A stretch of 7,738 nucleotides of DNA from the NCBI GenBank assembly GCA_946055365.1, contig CAMGFM010000055.1, positions 1 to 7,738 of the forward strand, read 5' to 3'. Positions 7,601 to 7,738 of the stretch are shown here, one piece after another. The notes beneath the pieces are model-generated. The model was not told where the DNA came from, did no database searches, and was given only the letters and a program-made list of their open reading frames with translations. A program made the translations under genes and the position numbers. The first letter of the stretch is position 1, and every line of letters begins with the position of its first letter. Source of the DNA: an uncultured Prevotella sp. (GTDB taxonomy: Bacteria > Bacteroidota > Bacteroidia > Bacteroidales > Bacteroidaceae).

Positions 7601-7679
7601 TGACACCAACGGACGAAAGGTGGGCGCAGGCTATCGTGGCGTGGTCATCGAGAACGGCAAGAAGAGGCTCAGACGATAG
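4611..7679 (+). CDS. Secreted GH95 alpha-L-fucosidase with ricin-B-like N-terminal module
   Basis: This 1022-residue enzyme probably hydrolyses terminal alpha-1,2-linked L-fucose by inversion, outside the cytoplasm. A signal peptide spans 1-24 (Lys-Arg, Leu-rich core, AFA before Ser25) without a lipobox cysteine. Residues about 43-187 resemble a ricin-B/beta-trefoil sugar-binding module, with QLW at 81-83 and NKAGQYIVV at 96-104. The GH95 N-terminal beta domain follows (about 205-455), then the helical-barrel catalytic domain (about 460-890) and a C-terminal beta domain. Key sites are HSNIN (551-555), with Asn553 and Asn555 matching the catalytic Asn pair of bifidobacterial AfcA; Glu680 in SPEHGP as general acid; and Asp861 in IDGNFG. 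His551 occupies the place that, as I recall, is His in fucosidases and Thr in GH95 alpha-L-galactosidases. The extreme C-terminus has YDTNGRKVG and ENGKKRLRR, a short tail common on secreted Bacteroidales proteins. No SusC/SusD genes are visible. Substrates may be mucin O-glycans, milk glycans or xyloglucan. Confidence 0.95.
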   Translation: MKRLSLLLLSIVMSLTAGMGRAFASDSGVVAKASAKMPVFSTSDGEGTYYYVKFLRTGNVMSVGKYDNCIRLYEPSGADTQLWKLVGTQDNFQMVNKAGQYIVVSSQAVYTEEGGNNPNPLRTGTSEQPGGYKLQNAPNTDNGQGFEIVALGKSGNNVANMWGSPTTGNTVGFWKTNDANNVVAFVEPGGIGGALDYKTIGITDYTPDHLLTLWYDQPATTAPLYSGGEGYSRWMEYALPIGDGQFGASLFGGVYKDEIQFNEKTLWSGTSAQSPYGGKGYGKYENFGSVMATDLSGEFGLDDSKAARDYLRQLDLTTATGLTRFADSHGVVYTREYIASRPAQVVAARYSASEGGKISLLFTVEPSSALGAEPHYADGCATFGGQLDLVSYAAAVKIVPVGGEMTTTDEGIRVTAADEVMLILAGGTDYDPYSATYISGTSTLANDIMERVERAAEEGWQQLYDDHTADYSQYFDRMQLTLGTPENTLPTNLLVDTYNGGTGSHALMLEMLYFAYGRYLEIASSRGVALPSNLQGIWNNITNAPWNSDIHSNINVQMNYWPAEITNLSEMHVPFLEYIWNTAENHDEWKRCATQAGQERGWTCYTENNIFGGVSSFMTNYVIANAWYATHLWQHYRYTLDRDYLKRVFPAMLSASQFWMDRLTLADDGTYEAPREWSPEHGPSAENGVAHAQQLVSELFSNTLDAIEVLGDDAAVSADDLETLRDRYEHLDRGLATETYGGNWGVDRIPSGSKILREWKYSNYTATTEGRDHRHMSHLMCLYPFSQVTPGTPLFDAAVNSLRLRGDGATGWSMGWKINLWARAHDGDHARLILNNALRHSNGGAGVFYNLFDSHAPFQIDGNFGACAGMAEMLMQSNDGIIRLLPALPTAWQDGEVSGLKAVGDFTVDMTWSEGRLTMARIVNNQGQTASITCPSLSEARVYVNDVADDSFAVDADGIGTIAGESGTVYVFDFTGGYQPSSIHTPHDKTAATPAAYDTNGRKVGAGYRGVVIENGKKRLRR

Positions 7680-7703
7680 AGGACACTGAAAAAGTCCCTC
7701 TAT
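7676..7703 (+). terminator. Hairpin overlapping the GH95 stop codon, possible terminator
   Basis: ATAGAGGAC at 7676-7684, which includes the TAG stop, pairs with GTCCCTCTAT at 7694-7703 through nine base pairs with one bulged C and a nine-base loop containing five A. It is the strongest inverted repeat at the gene's 3' end. No uninterrupted T run follows (the next bases are AGACTGAG), so intrinsic termination is uncertain; it may instead protect the 3' end of the mRNA. The rest of the window to 7738 shows no gene. Confidence 0.5.
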
Positions 7704-7738
7704 AGACTGAGCCCATAATTCAATCGGCACATTTCAAG

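Overview
The window looks like a chromosomal stretch from a Bacteroidales gut bacterium, probably Prevotellaceae or Muribaculaceae. The reasons are the GC-rich coding DNA with frequent ATA isoleucine codons, start codons mostly lacking a Shine-Dalgarno sequence and preceded by A-rich leaders, a secreted GH95 alpha-L-fucosidase with a short 'YDTNGRKVG...NGKK' tail, and multi-spanning membrane proteins of a type I recall as DUF6080, a family largely restricted to Bacteroidetes. No ribosomal, tRNA or other marker gene is present, so the genus is inference.

Four genes are supported, all on the + strand. Positions 4-1464 and 1666-3009 encode two paralogous polytopic membrane proteins, about half identical in their C-terminal parts. 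They are separated by 201 bp holding a degenerate 42-46 bp tandem repeat. At 3080-4192, after a 70 bp gap with two back-to-back hairpins, lies a cytoplasmic GT-B fold glycosyltransferase of family GT4. These three genes form a likely surface-polysaccharide or glycolipid assembly cluster: the GT4 enzyme would act on the cytoplasmic face, and the membrane proteins could be GT-C-like enzymes, transporters or assembly factors. That role is inferred from topology and neighbours only.

Positions 4193-4610 are a 418 bp non-coding gap. It holds an array of 22 bp repeats carrying an AAAGTG-C-CACTTT palindrome (4295-4381), a C-rich direct-repeat patch (4431-4494), and a 70 bp A-rich leader (4541-4610, about 23% GC). 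The leader probably starts a separate transcription unit. Positions 4611-7679 encode an exported 1022-residue GH95 glycoside hydrolase with an N-terminal ricin-B-like module and all expected catalytic residues. It probably removes terminal alpha-1,2-linked L-fucose from host or plant glycans. A hairpin overlapping its stop codon may end the transcript; the remaining bases to 7738 hold no gene.

I found no clear new defence or mobile system. The least explained items are the paired DUF6080-like proteins, the strongly basic insertion in a loop of the first one that is predicted to be periplasmic, and the two unrelated intergenic repeat arrays.
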